This document shows positions 12,018 to 24,343 of a DNA stretch of 64,000 bases, piece by piece. The position numbers and the translations under genes are program-made. Source of the DNA: Isoetes taiwanensis (lineage: Eukaryota > Streptophyta > Lycopodiopsida > Isoetales > Isoetaceae); NCBI GenBank assembly GCA_021234155.1, contig JAJEKV010000040.1, positions 3,201,799 through 3,265,798 on the forward strand, in the 5' to 3' direction. Position 1 is the first letter of the stretch. Every line of letters begins with the position of its first letter. The notes below the pieces were generated by a model, which had not been told where the DNA came from, did not search any database, and saw only the letters and a program-made list of their open reading frames with translations.

Positions 12018-12329
12018 TTTGAGGAGAAAGAAAGAAAGATTATATTAACGTCGAGTGATGTATAGTGTTAGCAGGCTTAATACAAGACAACCAGGTTGCC
12101 GTTTACGAGGAACAAATTCTCTTAGGGTATAGGCTAGGGTATGGTTGCCTCCCCATGCCATGTGTCCTGTCTTCCCGACCCTTAGTTATCTTGGGTTCAT
12201 ATGTGACTCCTCTTACCACATCGAGGCCAAATTCAATGCCGATGGCTTCAATTGTTGCCCAAAATCTACTACTCTCAATCCCTCCGAACAAGATGAAAGA
12301 ACATCGAATTGCATTGAATTAGAGCAAAC
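12018..12329 (-). repeat. Retroposon 3' end with TTTC-type tail, next to the GRXS17 start
   Basis: The plus strand reads 'gaaagaaagaaagattatattaacgtcg', the same terminus seen at 7091. A minus-strand open frame (12291-12103) inside has no recognised domain. The element ends about 46-54 bases upstream of the GRXS17 ATG, so it sits in its 5' UTR or core promoter. Confidence 0.5.
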
Positions 12330-13298
12330 TTTTTTGTGAAGAATTGACAAATTTTGTTCACCAATCTAAAACTTGTAATAAATAAAATGCAAAGACAGGA
12401 CTGTAACCTCAACAGACAAAATGATCCAACTGAGCATAACCACCTGTCTATGCATAGGAATGAAACGGAAGGTAAAGTTTTCAAATCAGTACTTTCTTCT
12501 CTTGATCAAGAGAGAATAATTATAAGCCATAACAATTTAATTCTGCGTCCACTGAAAAAGAACCTCATTCACAGTGTCCATGCCCTTAAAGATATACAAT
12601 CTCCTTCTCTTCTAGATCGAACCTAAAAGCCAACTATATGCAAGATGAAAAACTCATTTCCACAATAATGTCATACAGTAGGGTAAATAACAAGCAAAAT
12701 TTGCGGGCTAAATAGAGAGGTGCCAAATAGGGTTAACAACCAAGACCATGTTAGGCGAACCCACTCACACAAGAAGAAGCAATGCTCAATACTCTCAACC
12801 CTTTGCCTACATAAAGAATAAAGCTCTAGAATCCAATTATCAATTTTATGGATCAGCCTATTGACTCTAAGACATTTATGAACTAATTGCCACTACAAAA
12901 GAGCCACTTTGGGATGGAGCAACTTATCCCACGCCCATGTCCAAACACTTTTTCAATGTGGCTGAGAGACCTGAAGATGTCATCTATTAAATGAAGGCAA
13001 GATTTTAGAGTGCAAAAGCAATTTATAAACAGAAGAAACAAAGCGCCTTGGCTTGATGCCTTGACGACAACACCATACAACTACTTCAATCTGCGGACCA
13101 GAATCATGTGGCAACCATGCAGATTTACAAGTCCAAACTGCTCTATGCCATCTTTACAACAAGAATCTTCCCATGAGAGGAGATGATCACACTCATACCA
13201 AGCTGCAATAGTGCTTATACCAGCTGCTATCCATTTTAATTGCGTTTTTAGATGAACAATAATACTCAAAGGCACATTCTCTGGAGTGTCCTACCGAG
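12330..13298 (-). mobile_element. L1-like LINE A, 3' part (split by the Ty3 element)
   Basis: Degraded minus-strand frames (13275-13081, 13080-12883) match the segment before and through zf-RVT in the other LINEs here ('STIAAWYECD', then a frameshifted 'VFGHGRGISCSIPKW'). The 3' end at about 12330 resembles the end of the 39.5 kb LINE ('caaagacagga', 'cctgtctatgcatagga') and stops at a short T run. The rest of the same LINE continues at 24344, on the far side of the Ty3 insertion. Confidence 0.75.
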
Positions 13299-13303
13299 GA
13301 ATC
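13299..13303. repeat. Target-site duplication GAATC (left) of the Ty3 element
   Basis: GAATC directly precedes the TG of the left LTR and is repeated at 24339-24343 directly after the CA of the right LTR. Confidence 0.85.
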
Positions 13304-13881
13304 TGTTTAGGGTCTGGGTTCGGGAACTCCTGGAAGACAGCCCTCTGTGAGGACCCGTGTATCTAACAGGAGAGTCCGGGGGACTATGTCACGCGGGATT
13401 TGCAAGAAGAGAAGAAGAAGAAGAAAACAGAACAAATGAGAGAAAGATGATAAGCTTCCTTGATATCAATGATGAAAATACATGAGCTCTCGCAATAGAG
13501 AGAAAACTGAAAGGAGACAAGACTCAAAACTCATCTAAAACTCATGTGCTAGCTCTACTCATATATATAGTACAATGGCCTTGGGCCCAATATAGACACT
13601 CGACCGATCTCGTGCCGACTCGAAGGAGGCCCGATTTGCGGAATGTTGGCGGTGCCTCTTGAAGTGCCTAGAATCACGCCGACGCCGACGACGGTGGACG
13701 GGTCATTACTTGTCCGAAGCGGCGCCTCTTGTTGACGGCCACGTGCTTTGACCGCGTGGTCCGCTGCTGGTCTTCAAGGAGCCTTTGATGGCTGACCCGG
13801 GGTCAATCGATCGAGGATCCTTGAGCTTGACCCGTCTGTCAGAGGATGAATAGTCCTGCACCAGAGGCATTGTGACTAACA
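13304..13881 (-). repeat. Ty3 element 3' LTR (left)
   Basis: The sequence runs from 'tgtttagggtctgggttcgg' to 'gtgactaaca' and aligns along its length with 23754-24338, with numerous substitutions and short indels, indicating an old insertion. It contains a GA-rich tract near 13410-13430 and 'tatatatagta' near 13560. Confidence 0.92.
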
Positions 13882-16800
13882 CTCCCCCCACCAAACGACA
13901 CTCGTGAGTGAAGAAAAGGAGGAAGTGTTTCGAGGGCGGAAGCCATCTGTTCGAAAGTGATCCTCACGGAGTGAGGACGGGCACCATTATGGTAATCGGC
14001 TTATGAGATCCCGGGCGTGATTGAAGAGCAGGAGGAGTGTTTTGGCCAAGGGCGTGATCTCGCATCAATAAGAAAGCGAGAGCGCATTCATGTCTTCAAG
14101 GGCAGCGGCATGCCTCAAGAAATGTACCGACATTCCATGAGGAGACAGTGTCCGCAGCTAAAGGCACCGACAATCGCATTCGGATTGGCAAGTGAAAAAT
14201 GGGACGCCGATTTAAGGAGCTTAGCAAAATGCATTTGAGAGCAAACGCAAAAATCCTCGCTTTGAAGATGGACGTAAGGATCGTGAGGTGGAGGCATTCT
14301 CGCAAGAAGGTGTCAAGACCATGAAGCGCGATCCACGGCCGCTGCCAACCACGCCATTAGCAATGTAGATCCAATTGGTGGTGGTGTCCGAGTGGCACCT
14401 TCTTCCCAATGTGAGCGGCCGAACAAAACGTGGATCCCACCGAGATCCGCCGAGATCTGAGGTGGTGTCCATCCCGCATGACCATCCATGACCTTGGTCC
14501 AAAAGGAAGGCGCCAATCGAAGTCGTGAACCACAGGGCGTGGAGGTACACCCGGGGAAGCATAGGGAGAAGGAACCATGCCCGTATGGGTTCTTGAAATG
14601 TCTCTCCCCGAATTGATCGACAAGATCCGGATCAAGAGCCCGACACCAACGATCCTGCAGAGAAGCAGAGAGCCGAGAGTTGACAGGAGGGCTATCCCAT
14701 CCCGTGGGGACCGGCCTTGCTATCCAACAGAGCTTGTAACCCATTGTAACCGGGCGAGGTGTCGCATATAAATTTGTGCATAGGGAAGATCTTCGGGATG
14801 CCCGAGATACTTCCCCGATTTGTTCTGGCCTTCCGCCGCCGAGAGACAAATGATTGGCAAGCTCGCATGTACCCCGATGAAGAGTTTGGGTCCGAAAGGA
14901 TCCGCAAGATAGGGATTGTTATCCCTGGCACCCATTGCACGCTGGGGTCACCGTGGAAAAAGCGGGCGTGGCCCATTTCCAAAGTGTTCCCGCGTATCAC
15001 CCGGATAGAAATCATGAAATATGTAAGCCATGGGCTGAACCACTCAAGGTGATAAAGCTCGGGATCGGCACAAAGTATGAGATCAAAGACCACAAAGGCA
15101 CAAAGACAACCCTTTGTCTTCAATGGAGAGTTCGCCAACCAAAGAAAATCAGATCGCCAGGGGAATATCCACAGTCCATCTCACCGCATGCCACTTCGAA
15201 GGAAGAGGTGGCGCCGAAAGCAACCACATAATCGTGATAGCGTGAAGGAACTGAAGTCAACAGCATTCTGCTAAGAATGGCGGTATGGGCGCCAAGTTTT
15301 GCTCGAGCCTCATCACAGATCAATAGCTTGCCACAATTGTTGTTCAAGATCTCGGATCCGGTTGTCCCTTTCAAGCAAAGAAGCGGATCGGGTCACTTTA
15401 CCCGCTTCGAAGTGTTGACTGGGAGGAGGATTTCCCCCTGAGTATTGAGACGGCGAAGCGGCAATCTCCGGCCATCCAAGATCTTCGTTTACGCACCTCT
15501 GTAAGCCGATCTTGAAGAGAGGTGAGCCGAGAGGTCCGTGGTCGAAAAGCCGAGCCGTCAAGGAGGCAACTTGAGTGTCCCGTGGCTGAAAGGTTTTGAA
15601 CTTGAGTGCTGAAATTTTCACACGCCGGAGTACAAGGCATTGAGTCGAGCAATATCTGCGGCCCTGGTACTCGGGAGAGCTGCTTTGGACTTGTTGTGCT
15701 CCAATAAAGTCTGAATTTCCGACCGAGCCGAGCCCGCTGATCCGCGAGTTGGATGACTTGAGCTTGTGCACTTTTGAGATCCGCATGAGCCCGTAAGAGA
15801 GCTTCATGCTTGTCTTGAAGTTTGGCCTCCAAAGTTGCAACTTGGGCGCTTCGCGGCTTGAAGGTCCCGTGTACCGTGATCGAGGCTTCTAGTGCCCGTT
15901 GAACCCCGCTCATAAGAGCGCCTTGGGATTCTTGTAACTTGAGAGCAAGCAGCTTGAGCATCCTCGGCCGATAATCGATACAACAACCGACGAGGGTGTT
16001 GTGGTGGTGGAGCCGGCCGGCGTTTGCCCCGTTTTGTGATGTTTGGGAAAAATGGTGTGAAGTGGATGGTGTAGCGGAGGAGGAGACAAAGTGACATGGG
16101 TGTGCGGACTTTGGACATGACCGGGGAAGACGGGCGTGAAGTGCCGCCTTTGTGAGTAATTGGAAGGGAGCGCCGAGTGGAATTATGAGAATTTGGTGGT
16201 GTGGGAGGGAAGTAATGACGGATGAGGGCTTGAAAGTGGCCTCCCACGTAAACTTCAGAATCGGAAGTGGTACCCCTAAGGCGGTCCATTTCTTGGAGAA
16301 GACGATAGAACATCATTTGGGGCCAATCTATGTGGTGTTTGGAGTGTGTAGCAAGAAGGACCAGGTTATAGAAAGGCTTATTGATATGGGTGTTCTTGAT
16401 AGAATACCCAAGGAACTTTCGCCACGTAAATTTAACAAAGGTTTCGTGGAGGCTTGTCGATATTGGTCGACGATGGACATTGGCATGATAAGCGTGTGCA
16501 CCAAACTCGCGTGACATCGAGATCCCGTATAGCGCACCATGATACACAAGGGGTGTGCAAGGGAATATGAAATACCTCGTAAATCAAATGTTGAGTCAAC
16601 GAAATGGTGGTGCCATCGACCACGCTGGGTGTAGCCTTATGGGCTGTTAACGATATTGGCGATGAACCGCCTAACCGGTCGATTTGGAGCCGGAAGTTCC
16701 ATTTGAGAGAATTCGTAAAAGCTGGTGTCGTTTCAAATGACTTCTTTATTTGGGCCAACAAGGGCTTCACGGGGAAAGTGAGCGCCAAGAAGGATACGAT

Positions 16801-17785
16801 GCAAAAGGGCGGATCCTTGGGAGCGAGGCTGAAGTGTAGAAAATCTTGGGGCAGCCATGGTAACGATGTGCGTAAAACGAAGAGTGATTCCAAAGGCGGA
16901 AGACGAAAGTCGAAAGCACGGAGGACAAAGGCGCAGAGGAACTAAAAAGGTTTGTTTTAGGGCGCACCAATCGGAGGCGAAGAGGTATGAAGAGTGCAAA
17001 ACTGAACCGCTTGATGGTGCCAGTGTCAAAAGATGCCAAGAAGGGTATTGAGAGGCAAAAATTTGGCTAAGTCCCAAAAAACGTAAGGGAGAAGCAATGA
17101 ACGGTGAGGATGAGACGGAAAGAAGGATCGATGTGACAGTGGCAAAGGACACACATTTATGTTCGACGGGCGTGAAAAGAAGGAATGGCATTCAATGCCG
17201 GCAACTCGGCGGGATATCATTAAAAGGAATGTGTCGGAAGGTACCATGGCTAGATATGCTGGGAAAAAGATTCTTATTTTAGAAACAAATTTTGCATTGC
17301 AAACACGCTGGCGATTTGTGTGATTGGTCCACGCCGACAAGGAGTTCCTCGCTTGGCTATATAAGACGAACCGAGAGGAACGAAGGTATCCGGATGGCGC
17401 CGGTATGGCTCTGCCGCTTTGAACGAAGATCGCACGATGCCCACTAACCGCCGAGTGGATCACTTGCAAGATGAATTGTCCGGATCTTCGCCGCCACAAC
17501 CGTGGGTATCGAATGGACGGCTGGTGTGCCGGATGGCTGGTTGTCCCGACCAAGACCAACGGGATGGAGGTGGTTCTGCACCTTCGGGATGATCCGGAGC
17601 GTAACCTCTACCATCTCCTCCGCATCACCTCTGCTCCCGAACCCGAGTAGAGGGTTTTTCCTCTTAGGACTTAGTAGATGGGCTCGAGCCCGCTTTTTGT
17701 ATATAGGGCAGTGCCCATAGCGGAAATAGCTGGGCTGCGCCCACATTTTGTAAAAAAATCTCCACTATAATATAATATACCGCCT
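13882..17785 (-). other. Extra 3.9 kb region between Ty3 integrase and 3' LTR with sense open frames
   Basis: Minus-strand frames at 17191-16733, 16893-16432, 16547-15804, 15961-15398 and 14849-14313 appear to be pieces of one broken protein. They include a part with 'TTISLTQHLIYEVFHIP' and 'FGAHAYHANVHRRPIS', a Pro/Ser-rich part, and a coiled-coil-like stretch ('QVATLEAKLQDKHEALL', 'ADLKSAQAQVIQL'). I do not recognise a named family with certainty; the first part is reminiscent of plant 'putative transposon protein' domains found in Athila-type elements. It occupies the env position but shows no clear transmembrane anchor. Short plus-strand frames here are shadows. Confidence 0.55.
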
Positions 17786-17787
17786 TT

Positions 17788-18900
17788 CTAGTCACTTTCT
17801 GTGGTGTTTGCTTCTTGAACTATCTCTGTGTGTTGATGTTCACTTTCTGTGTGATGAAAGGCTTTGAGACGAAAACCATTAACCAATGTAGGTAATGGAG
17901 TGCCATCTAACTCAGCCAGTTGGAAAACGCTTGGTCTAACCACTTGAACAATTTGATAAGGGCCAAGCCAACGAAACTTGAGTTTACCCGGAAAATTTTT
18001 GTACCGGGAATCATAAAGAAGAACCAAATCGCCTTCTTTGAATGTTTTTGTCTTCAGACGTTTGTCATGTAAAGATTTTTGCAACTGTTGTCCATGAAGA
18101 ACACGAATATAAGCATCCCGTCGCAGTTCATCCAACTGTTCTAATTGATAGACCCTTTCTTTGAGTGCAGCAGGTGGATTATGAGCAGTTGCCAGTTGAA
18201 AACGGAGTGTTGGAAGGATGTATTCAAAGCGCATGAGAGCTTCCCGACCATAAACCAATTTAAAAGGAGTGTGACCAAAGAGCAATCTTGAAACAAGTAT
18301 TGTAGGCCCAAAGAACAATTGGGAAGTTTTGTCCGCCAATGTACTGAAGCGTCACAAATTTTCTTGAGAATGGTGACCAAATTTTGTTGGTGCTTTCACC
18401 AAACCATTACCTTGAGGATAGTAAGGTGTGCTCTTGTGATGATGTATCGAGATAATCCGGTCAGCTCTTTGATAGTATGATTGATGAAATGAACACCACT
18501 TGTCACATCGACCAGCCCGGTAGGGCAGCCGCTCGCGGATAATTTGTTGATAGAGGACTCTAGCCGTGCTTGCCGCAGTGTTGTCTGGAAGTGCACAAGC
18601 TTCCGCCCATTTGGTGGCGTAGTCAGTGAGAACTAGAATGTATCGGGCACGAGTGTGCCGCGCAGGAGGATCTATAGGTCCCACAAAGTCCATTCCCCAT
18701 TTGCTCAAGGGAAGTGGCGTGGCGACGGCGGGTCAAGGGAAGAGCGCCACGGGTCGTGGGCGCCCCACCGGGCAAGCGCCACACGCATTGCGGCGCGTGA
18801 GCATCTTTGAAGAGCGTGGGCCAATAATACCCCGCGAGAAGGATTTTTCGCGTCGCGGGTGTCACCCATGAAAATGACCACCACCGAGCCCCTGATGAGC
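17788..18900 (-). pseudogene. Ty3 integrase region
   Basis: Minus-strand frames give the zinc-binding and spacer part ('ILLAGYYWPTLFKDAH', 18840), the catalytic core ('WGMDFVGPIDPP' with first Asp, 'VLTDYATKWAEA' with its Asp, 'STPYYPQGNGLV'), and the C-terminal segment ('GHTPFKLVYGREA', 'GDLVLLYDSR', 'FRWLGPYQIVQV'). Each is in a different frame, so the enzyme is inactive. The protein ends soon after 'NGFRLKAFH', with no chromodomain. Confidence 0.9.
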
Positions 18901-19239
18901 TTCTAACAATATCCGGAACTTCATGAGGTAGAACACAAATACCGGAAGGATGGTGTCCTTACCCTTTTGTAGAGATGTCCTGCAACCATGGTGTAGTCAC
19001 GGACCTCGCGGAGAAATTGATGGCGACGGGATTGTCGCTTGGCAGGAGAGAGCGTCTCGTCTTCTGGTGGAAGAGCACCTGTGAGGAGGTACTGCTGAAA
19101 ATCATGGAACCAATGTGGTGTTGCCGTGACCAAAAAGAGCCGAGCATCGAAAGGCATCCGAGACTCCAGTTGAGGGATCATCCGTGGATGCGTGAAGATA
19201 ATCCGAACGACATGAGATTTGGCTTACCTTATGAACGAT

Positions 19240-20750
19240 TTCAAAAGGAGCAAATTCTTGAGAAGAAGGACCCAACGAGCAATGCGGCCCGTGGGCGGGA
19301 CTTGTTGATCAAATAGAGTAGTGCTTGGTGGTCCACAAAGAACTTGATTTGATCGCCCAAAAGGTAATGACGGAAGCGTTGGACCGTACGTAAAATGAGA
19401 CCCAAAGCTTCACGCCCGCGTGGCGTAATAGTTGCGCCAAAAGAATTGAGTTTTCGGTTTGGCGAAGCGATTTGGTTTGTCGGTGTCGCGATCATATTCT
19501 TGAGAAAGAACAGCTCCAATAGCAAACGCCGACATCGACATGAACATGAAAGGGCTTGTCCCATTGAGGAGGAACAAGAACCGGGCTCGAGTAAGCAAAA
19601 GCTTCACCGTTGGAAAGCGACTTCACCGGGAATTCCAAGCCCATGTGGATTCGCACCCGTGAGTTTATGAATGGGATCTCGCAATGGTCGCTAGTCCGTG
19701 TATGAAGGTGGAGTAATAATTGACCTTACCCAGAAAGAGCGTGTCTCCTTGATATTGGCCGGTGCTTGAGCCTTGAGCACACAAACCGATTTTGGCGGGA
19801 TCTGTGGTGATACCGCTTTTCTTACAACATGGCCTAACGGAACACCGTGAGGTGACGCAAAAAGGTGCATTTCTCGGGATTGAGACTAATGCCTGACTCA
19901 TCACATTTCTCGGAAGACGACTTCCAATTTATCCAAATGGTCACCATGGAACTCAGAGGCGAGAGAAGTCATCTTGAAAAATTTGCAAGAAGGGATTTTC
20001 CTTCATGAAATCATGAAAAACGAGAGCATGATGCGTTGAAACGTTGATGGAGAGTTGGATAATCCAAAAGGAACCACCTTGTAGGCAAAAGTGCCCCTGG
20101 TGGTGAAAGTGGTCTTGAGTTGATCGATTCTTTGATTGAGATCCGATTGTAGCCGAAAAAACCATCCATAAAGGAGTACATCTCATGTCCAACCACTTCT
20201 TCCGTAACACGGTCCGTGAAGGAAGTGGAAAATGATCACGCCCGTGGCCCGATTGAGTTTCCGATAGTCCACACGCACGCCGATCTTACCATTGTGTTTA
20301 AGGGCAATGACGATGGGGCTCACCCATTCGAATGTTTGACCTCATAGATCAAACTGCGGCAAAAGGAGTTTGTCAATTTCCGCCTTGACGCCGATCACGG
20401 TAATTAGGGTTGAGCCTCAGATTGTCTTTAAGTTGCTACACCGGGTGCATCGATTTGGTAGGAATGGTGAGTTCCCCAAGCTTTTGTTGATTCCCCAAGA
20501 TCTTTGTAACTCCGTGCTTAAAAATGTGTTTGAATTTTTGAACAGCTTGACGGCCCCTGCTTCACGATAAGGAGCCGGAAGATTTGCGGCAATGCGACAA
20601 AGTTGATGGTTGCCGACGTCCACAATCTCGACTTCTGAGTCCGAATATGGGGTATTACTTGAAGATCCCGGACAATGTGGGCAGGAGGTTGGAGCATAAC
20701 CGGATCGTGGCACTTTGCGTGGTGAAAAAGAGAGGTTGCTCGGTTTCATC
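19240..20750 (-). pseudogene. Ty3 reverse transcriptase and RNase H region
   Basis: Fragments in several minus frames include the RT motif 'YSFMDGFFGYN' near 20190-20150, 'GVRVDYRKLNRATG'-like sequence near 20290-20230, and 'FLGKVNYYSTFI' near 19740. The RNase H / tether part includes 'SMSAFAIGAVLSQE' and 'FVDHQALLYLIN' (19600-19310). The YxDD box is not intact in one frame. Indels disrupt every part. Confidence 0.88.
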
Positions 20751-20879
20751 CAGCCAGGTTTGCTTCATGACAGCGGTACATCAACAGAGTTGCAGGAGGT
20801 TCAAATCCGAAAAAGTGATCAACGCTGGATTCATTGCAAGGAGCCGTAGGGGTCAAGCAAAGCAGCCACCGGGTCCTGA

Positions 20880-21370
20880 TCAAGAGTCATTTCTCCCCAA
20901 GGATCGATATATTCGGGGTAGGATGACCAGGCGTACTCGCAGTGGAGCCCGAACTTGATAAATATTCGGAAGCTTCTTCGTAATCGTACCGAGAGAGGGT
21001 TCCGCATTGTCAACGTAAATGATCCTCGCCTTTGCTTGCAAGTCCATGGTGGCATTGAGATGACCATCGCTGATGACTAACCGGTCCGCGGCCCAAGAAT
21101 GGATACTCTTTGCCCGGCGGAGAAAAGGTCCGACCAGCAAAGATCATAGTCACCGGATCTTCGCCAGCCTTTCCAAACTCCAAATTCCATGGGGAAGCGG
21201 AGATCACCAATGTTGATGTGAAGAATAGGTGTGACGCCTTGAGGTCGCTGTGATATGGCCATTAGCCAATTTGATGTCATATGGGGCACGAAAAGAGTTG
21301 TGTGATGCCCATTTGTTTTGCGGAGTTTATCCGTGATGAGATTGACCGCTACCTCCATCTATTTGAACAT
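20880..21370 (-). pseudogene. Ty3 aspartic protease region
   Basis: The minus strand reads 'VNLITDKLRKT' near 21340, the sequence that normally follows the DGG(S/A) active site. After a frameshift come 'LVGPFLRRAKSIHSWA' and 'DRLVISDGHLNATMD' (21140-21030), typical of the flap and C-terminal part of retropepsins in plant Ty3 elements. It lies between gag and RT as expected. Confidence 0.7.
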
Positions 21371-21959
21371 GGTTGACTTGCCGATTACCCACCGTGGCAT
21401 GGACCGTGGGTGTAGAGGTAGCCACGGCCCCAACTAAAACAGGTTTGGGAGTGGTAACCGTCCTTGAGAGCGTGACGTAGTTTTAAAATGGCTTGCCAAG
21501 CTTAAAGGAATTTTGATCTTGGCGAGCTCCTCTTGAGGCACATGAGAAAAAGGATCTGCACCGGTTCCACTTGGTGCGGAGTGCGTGGCGGGAAGCAAAG
21601 AACTTTTTGAGTAAGTCAACCTCGGCAGCAATATTGGGATATGTCCGAGAGCCGTGGAGGTTGAGATGTTGAAGGGGTATCGTGTCTTTGTTGAGCTCTA
21701 GTGGTGGTATGAACATTTGCCAATGTGCGGCCTTCAGCCAGCCTTGCATGAGGTTCAAAAATGCTTTGGCGAACTTTGGGCATAACATGTGGCATGAGCT
21801 TTTCCAAGTCGGTGCAAAGTGAACCTTTTTTTCGGTCCTCATGAGGAATGGTGTCAACCGCAAAAGGCGGGTTTGCGTGCCATTCTAATAATGGTCAAGG
21901 GACGTGATGCCTTGGTCCGGCGTGAAACTAAACCAACCCAATTTGACTACCGGACCGAG

Positions 21960-23510
21960 GATTAAGTGCCCCAAAAATTTCCTCTTGGGCTTGTTGATCC
22001 AAATTGAGGTTGATTTGGCCGGAGCTGGTTGATAGCGTGATTGCCGAGGCGCTCTTGGTGGCTTCTTAAGAACTGGTCTCGGGCCTTGTTTGCCATTAGC
22101 AAGCCGAGTTGGTAAGCCGCGGAGGCTGACCGATGTGGTCTGATTTGTGCCGTGAAGTCAGATCCAACTTGTGGAAGTTGAGGACACGCCGTGGTGGTAT
22201 GACCCCATTCTTGACAAAGATAACACCGAGCTTTAGAAGGATCAAAAGGAGGGCGTTGGTTGGATCCCCGTGGTTGCTCCGCTTTGATAGAGTTGCGTGG
22301 GCTGCACCAAGTGGTGGTCTGCCGATAGTCGCGATTGTTGTTGAGGTGTGGTTTGCACTTGATAAACCATTTTGTTGCGAACGGTGTGGGATGAGTGCGA
22401 GTGCACTCTTCCGTAGCTTGATTGCACATGTTGCATCGCTTACAATGAGGCGGCCATTGGTGGAGTTGCACTCATTTGCCAAATGGCCTTGGTATTTGCA
22501 AATATGGCACCGCATTTGACTCTACAAGGCCAGGGATTAGCGTGTTGAGGCTGAATGGTCCGCTTGTGGAACCATGACAGGTGGAATGAACGGAGCTCTT
22601 GAAGAGCCACGCCTCGGGAGGAAACATTGATCTGAGTGATTGACAAGGTCGATAGCCCCGCTCCAAAGTCTTGGGACGCAGGTATTCAGTCATGAGTCGA
22701 ATAGCGGAGGAAGTCCTTGGAGAAACCGCACCAAAATGCCTCGTGTGGGGTACTCCTTGAGCTTACTTAGCGAATGTGAAGTCGATCCGCGAAAATCCCG
22801 CGGCGGACTCTGTGGGCTCTTGTTGAAGTTCATTGAGTTGCTTGAGATGAAGTTGATCATCATCCGCGGGTCCCAGAATGAGACGTAAAAGCGCTGCGCA
22901 TTTCGGACCAGCTTGTTTCCAATGGCTTTTGTTGGACATGAGCCATTGATGAGGAGAGCCACGCAGGGTGGTGGAAAAAAGATGTGGAATTTCGGTTGAG
23001 GTTGCGCATGACCATTTAGGACAGCTAGAGCCTCAAATTCTTCCATGTGGCCTTGAGCACTTTGGTCTAACGGTTTGCCTTTCGTGTTGCCAAAGGTGGG
23101 ATAAGTCGATTCGTAGTCCGAAGGTAGATGTGAAAGTCTTTGGACAGAACAAAGATAGTGAGGATATGGAGGTTGAGTTGGATGTGGCATGGTGCCCGGA
23201 CCCCGATGAAGGGGTGACCGCGGTTGAGAAAAACCGGCGTAGCCGGAGCATTGGTTTTGAGATCGGTAAGGTTGTAAACAGGAAGAGCAAGTGGAAAACG
23301 TAGGGGAAAGGATATTCCCCGGTAGGCTTAAAGGAGACATGTGGATAGCCGCGGCCCACCCGGGAGATGATGGTTGTGAAGGAAGAGGCGATGGCCCTCA
23401 AGAATGATGGATGTAGGCATGTTCGGGGTGTGAAAGTACTTGAGAAGGTTGAGCCCGATAAGGCTCCCCGATAGTGATGAGGGGACGAGGTTGTGAGCAA
23501 TGTTTGCACG
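21960..23510 (-). pseudogene. Ty3 gag with two CCHC zinc knuckles
   Basis: The minus-strand frame 23340-22690 gives a gag-like capsid region ('HMEEFEALAVLNGHAQPQ', 'FYVSFWDPRMMINFI'). The 22515-22096 and 22471-21962 frames give knuckles 'CHICKYQGHLANEC' and 'CYLCQEWGHTTTACP'. Frames change between these parts. The region following 5' LTR position 23754 holds a broken leader; a primer binding site could not be identified. Confidence 0.8.
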
Positions 23511-23753
23511 CTTTGGGGCGGGAACCGACTAGACCGACACGAGGGGTGGGTGGCGCCGACCGAGCCCTAGACCGGCGATGGCCTCCCCTCTATGTCATAA
23601 GCAGATCCATACATGTCGCGAATCAGCTTTCCCCGACGCCGATGGCGCCAAGCGAGGCCGCTCGAGAAAGGAGTTCTTCCGGGCGTGGAAATTACTTTAC
23701 GTATATGGCGCATGTAAGAAAGTAGGATAGAATCGCACCCGCTAAAATGCAGG

Positions 23754-24338
23754 TGTTTAGGGTCCGGGTTCGGGAACTCCCCGGAAGACAGCCCCTGTGG
23801 AGGACCCGTGTATCTACCGAGAGAGTCCGGGGACTATGTCACGCGGATTTGCAAGAAGAGAAGAAGAAGAAGAAAATGTAACAAATGAGAGAAAGATGAT
23901 AAGCTTCCTTGATATCAATGATGAAAATACATGAGCTCGCAATAGAGAGAAAACCGAAAGGAGACAAGACTTAAAACTCATCTAAAACTCATGTGCTAGC
24001 TCTACTCATATATATAGTACAATGGCCTTGGGGCCCAATATAGACACTCGACCGATCTCGGTGCCGACTCCCCGGAAGGAGGCCCTTTCGGTGGAATGTT
24101 GGCGGTGCCTCTTGAAGTGCCTAGAATCACGCCGACGCCGACGGTGATTCGCCGTCATCGCCGCCACTTGTCCGAGCAGCGCCTCTTGTTGACGGCCACA
24201 GGCTTTGACTGCGTGGTCTGCTGCTTGGTCTTCTGCGGAGCCTTTGATGGCTGACCCGTGGCTGACTGAGGATCCTTGAGCTTGACCTGGTCTGTCGTAT
24301 GCATGAATAGTCCTGTACCAGGAGGCACAGGACTAACA
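23754..24338 (-). repeat. Ty3 element 5' LTR (right)
   Basis: The sequence runs from 'tgtttagggtccgggttcgg' to 'ggactaaca', matching the left LTR. The TSD copy GAATC follows at 24339-24343, then LINE A resumes. Confidence 0.92.
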
Positions 24339-24343
24339 GAATC

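Larger units (their letters stand above)
13304..24338 (-). mobile_element. Ty3/gypsy LTR retrotransposon (11 kb, decayed, minus strand)
   Basis: The element is bounded by LTRs of about 580 bp beginning TG and ending CA, with a GAATC 5-bp TSD. On the minus strand the order is 5' LTR, gag with CCHC knuckles, aspartic protease, reverse transcriptase, RNase H, integrase, an extra 3.9 kb region with open frames, 3' LTR. Protease-RT-RH-IN order is diagnostic of Ty3/Metaviridae. The integrase tail shows no chromodomain, and the extra region is in the env-like position, as in Athila/Tat-type plant elements. All reading frames are broken by many small indels. It lies inside LINE A. Confidence 0.93.

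Noticed and set aside
13700-17700. Plus-strand frames (e.g. 16152-16514, 16604-16945)
   Set aside because: Opposite to the Ty3 element direction, short, and without domains.
23700-23753. Primer binding site of the Ty3 element
   Set aside because: No TGG-starting stretch complementary to a known tRNA 3' end directly after the 5' LTR; too diverged to call.
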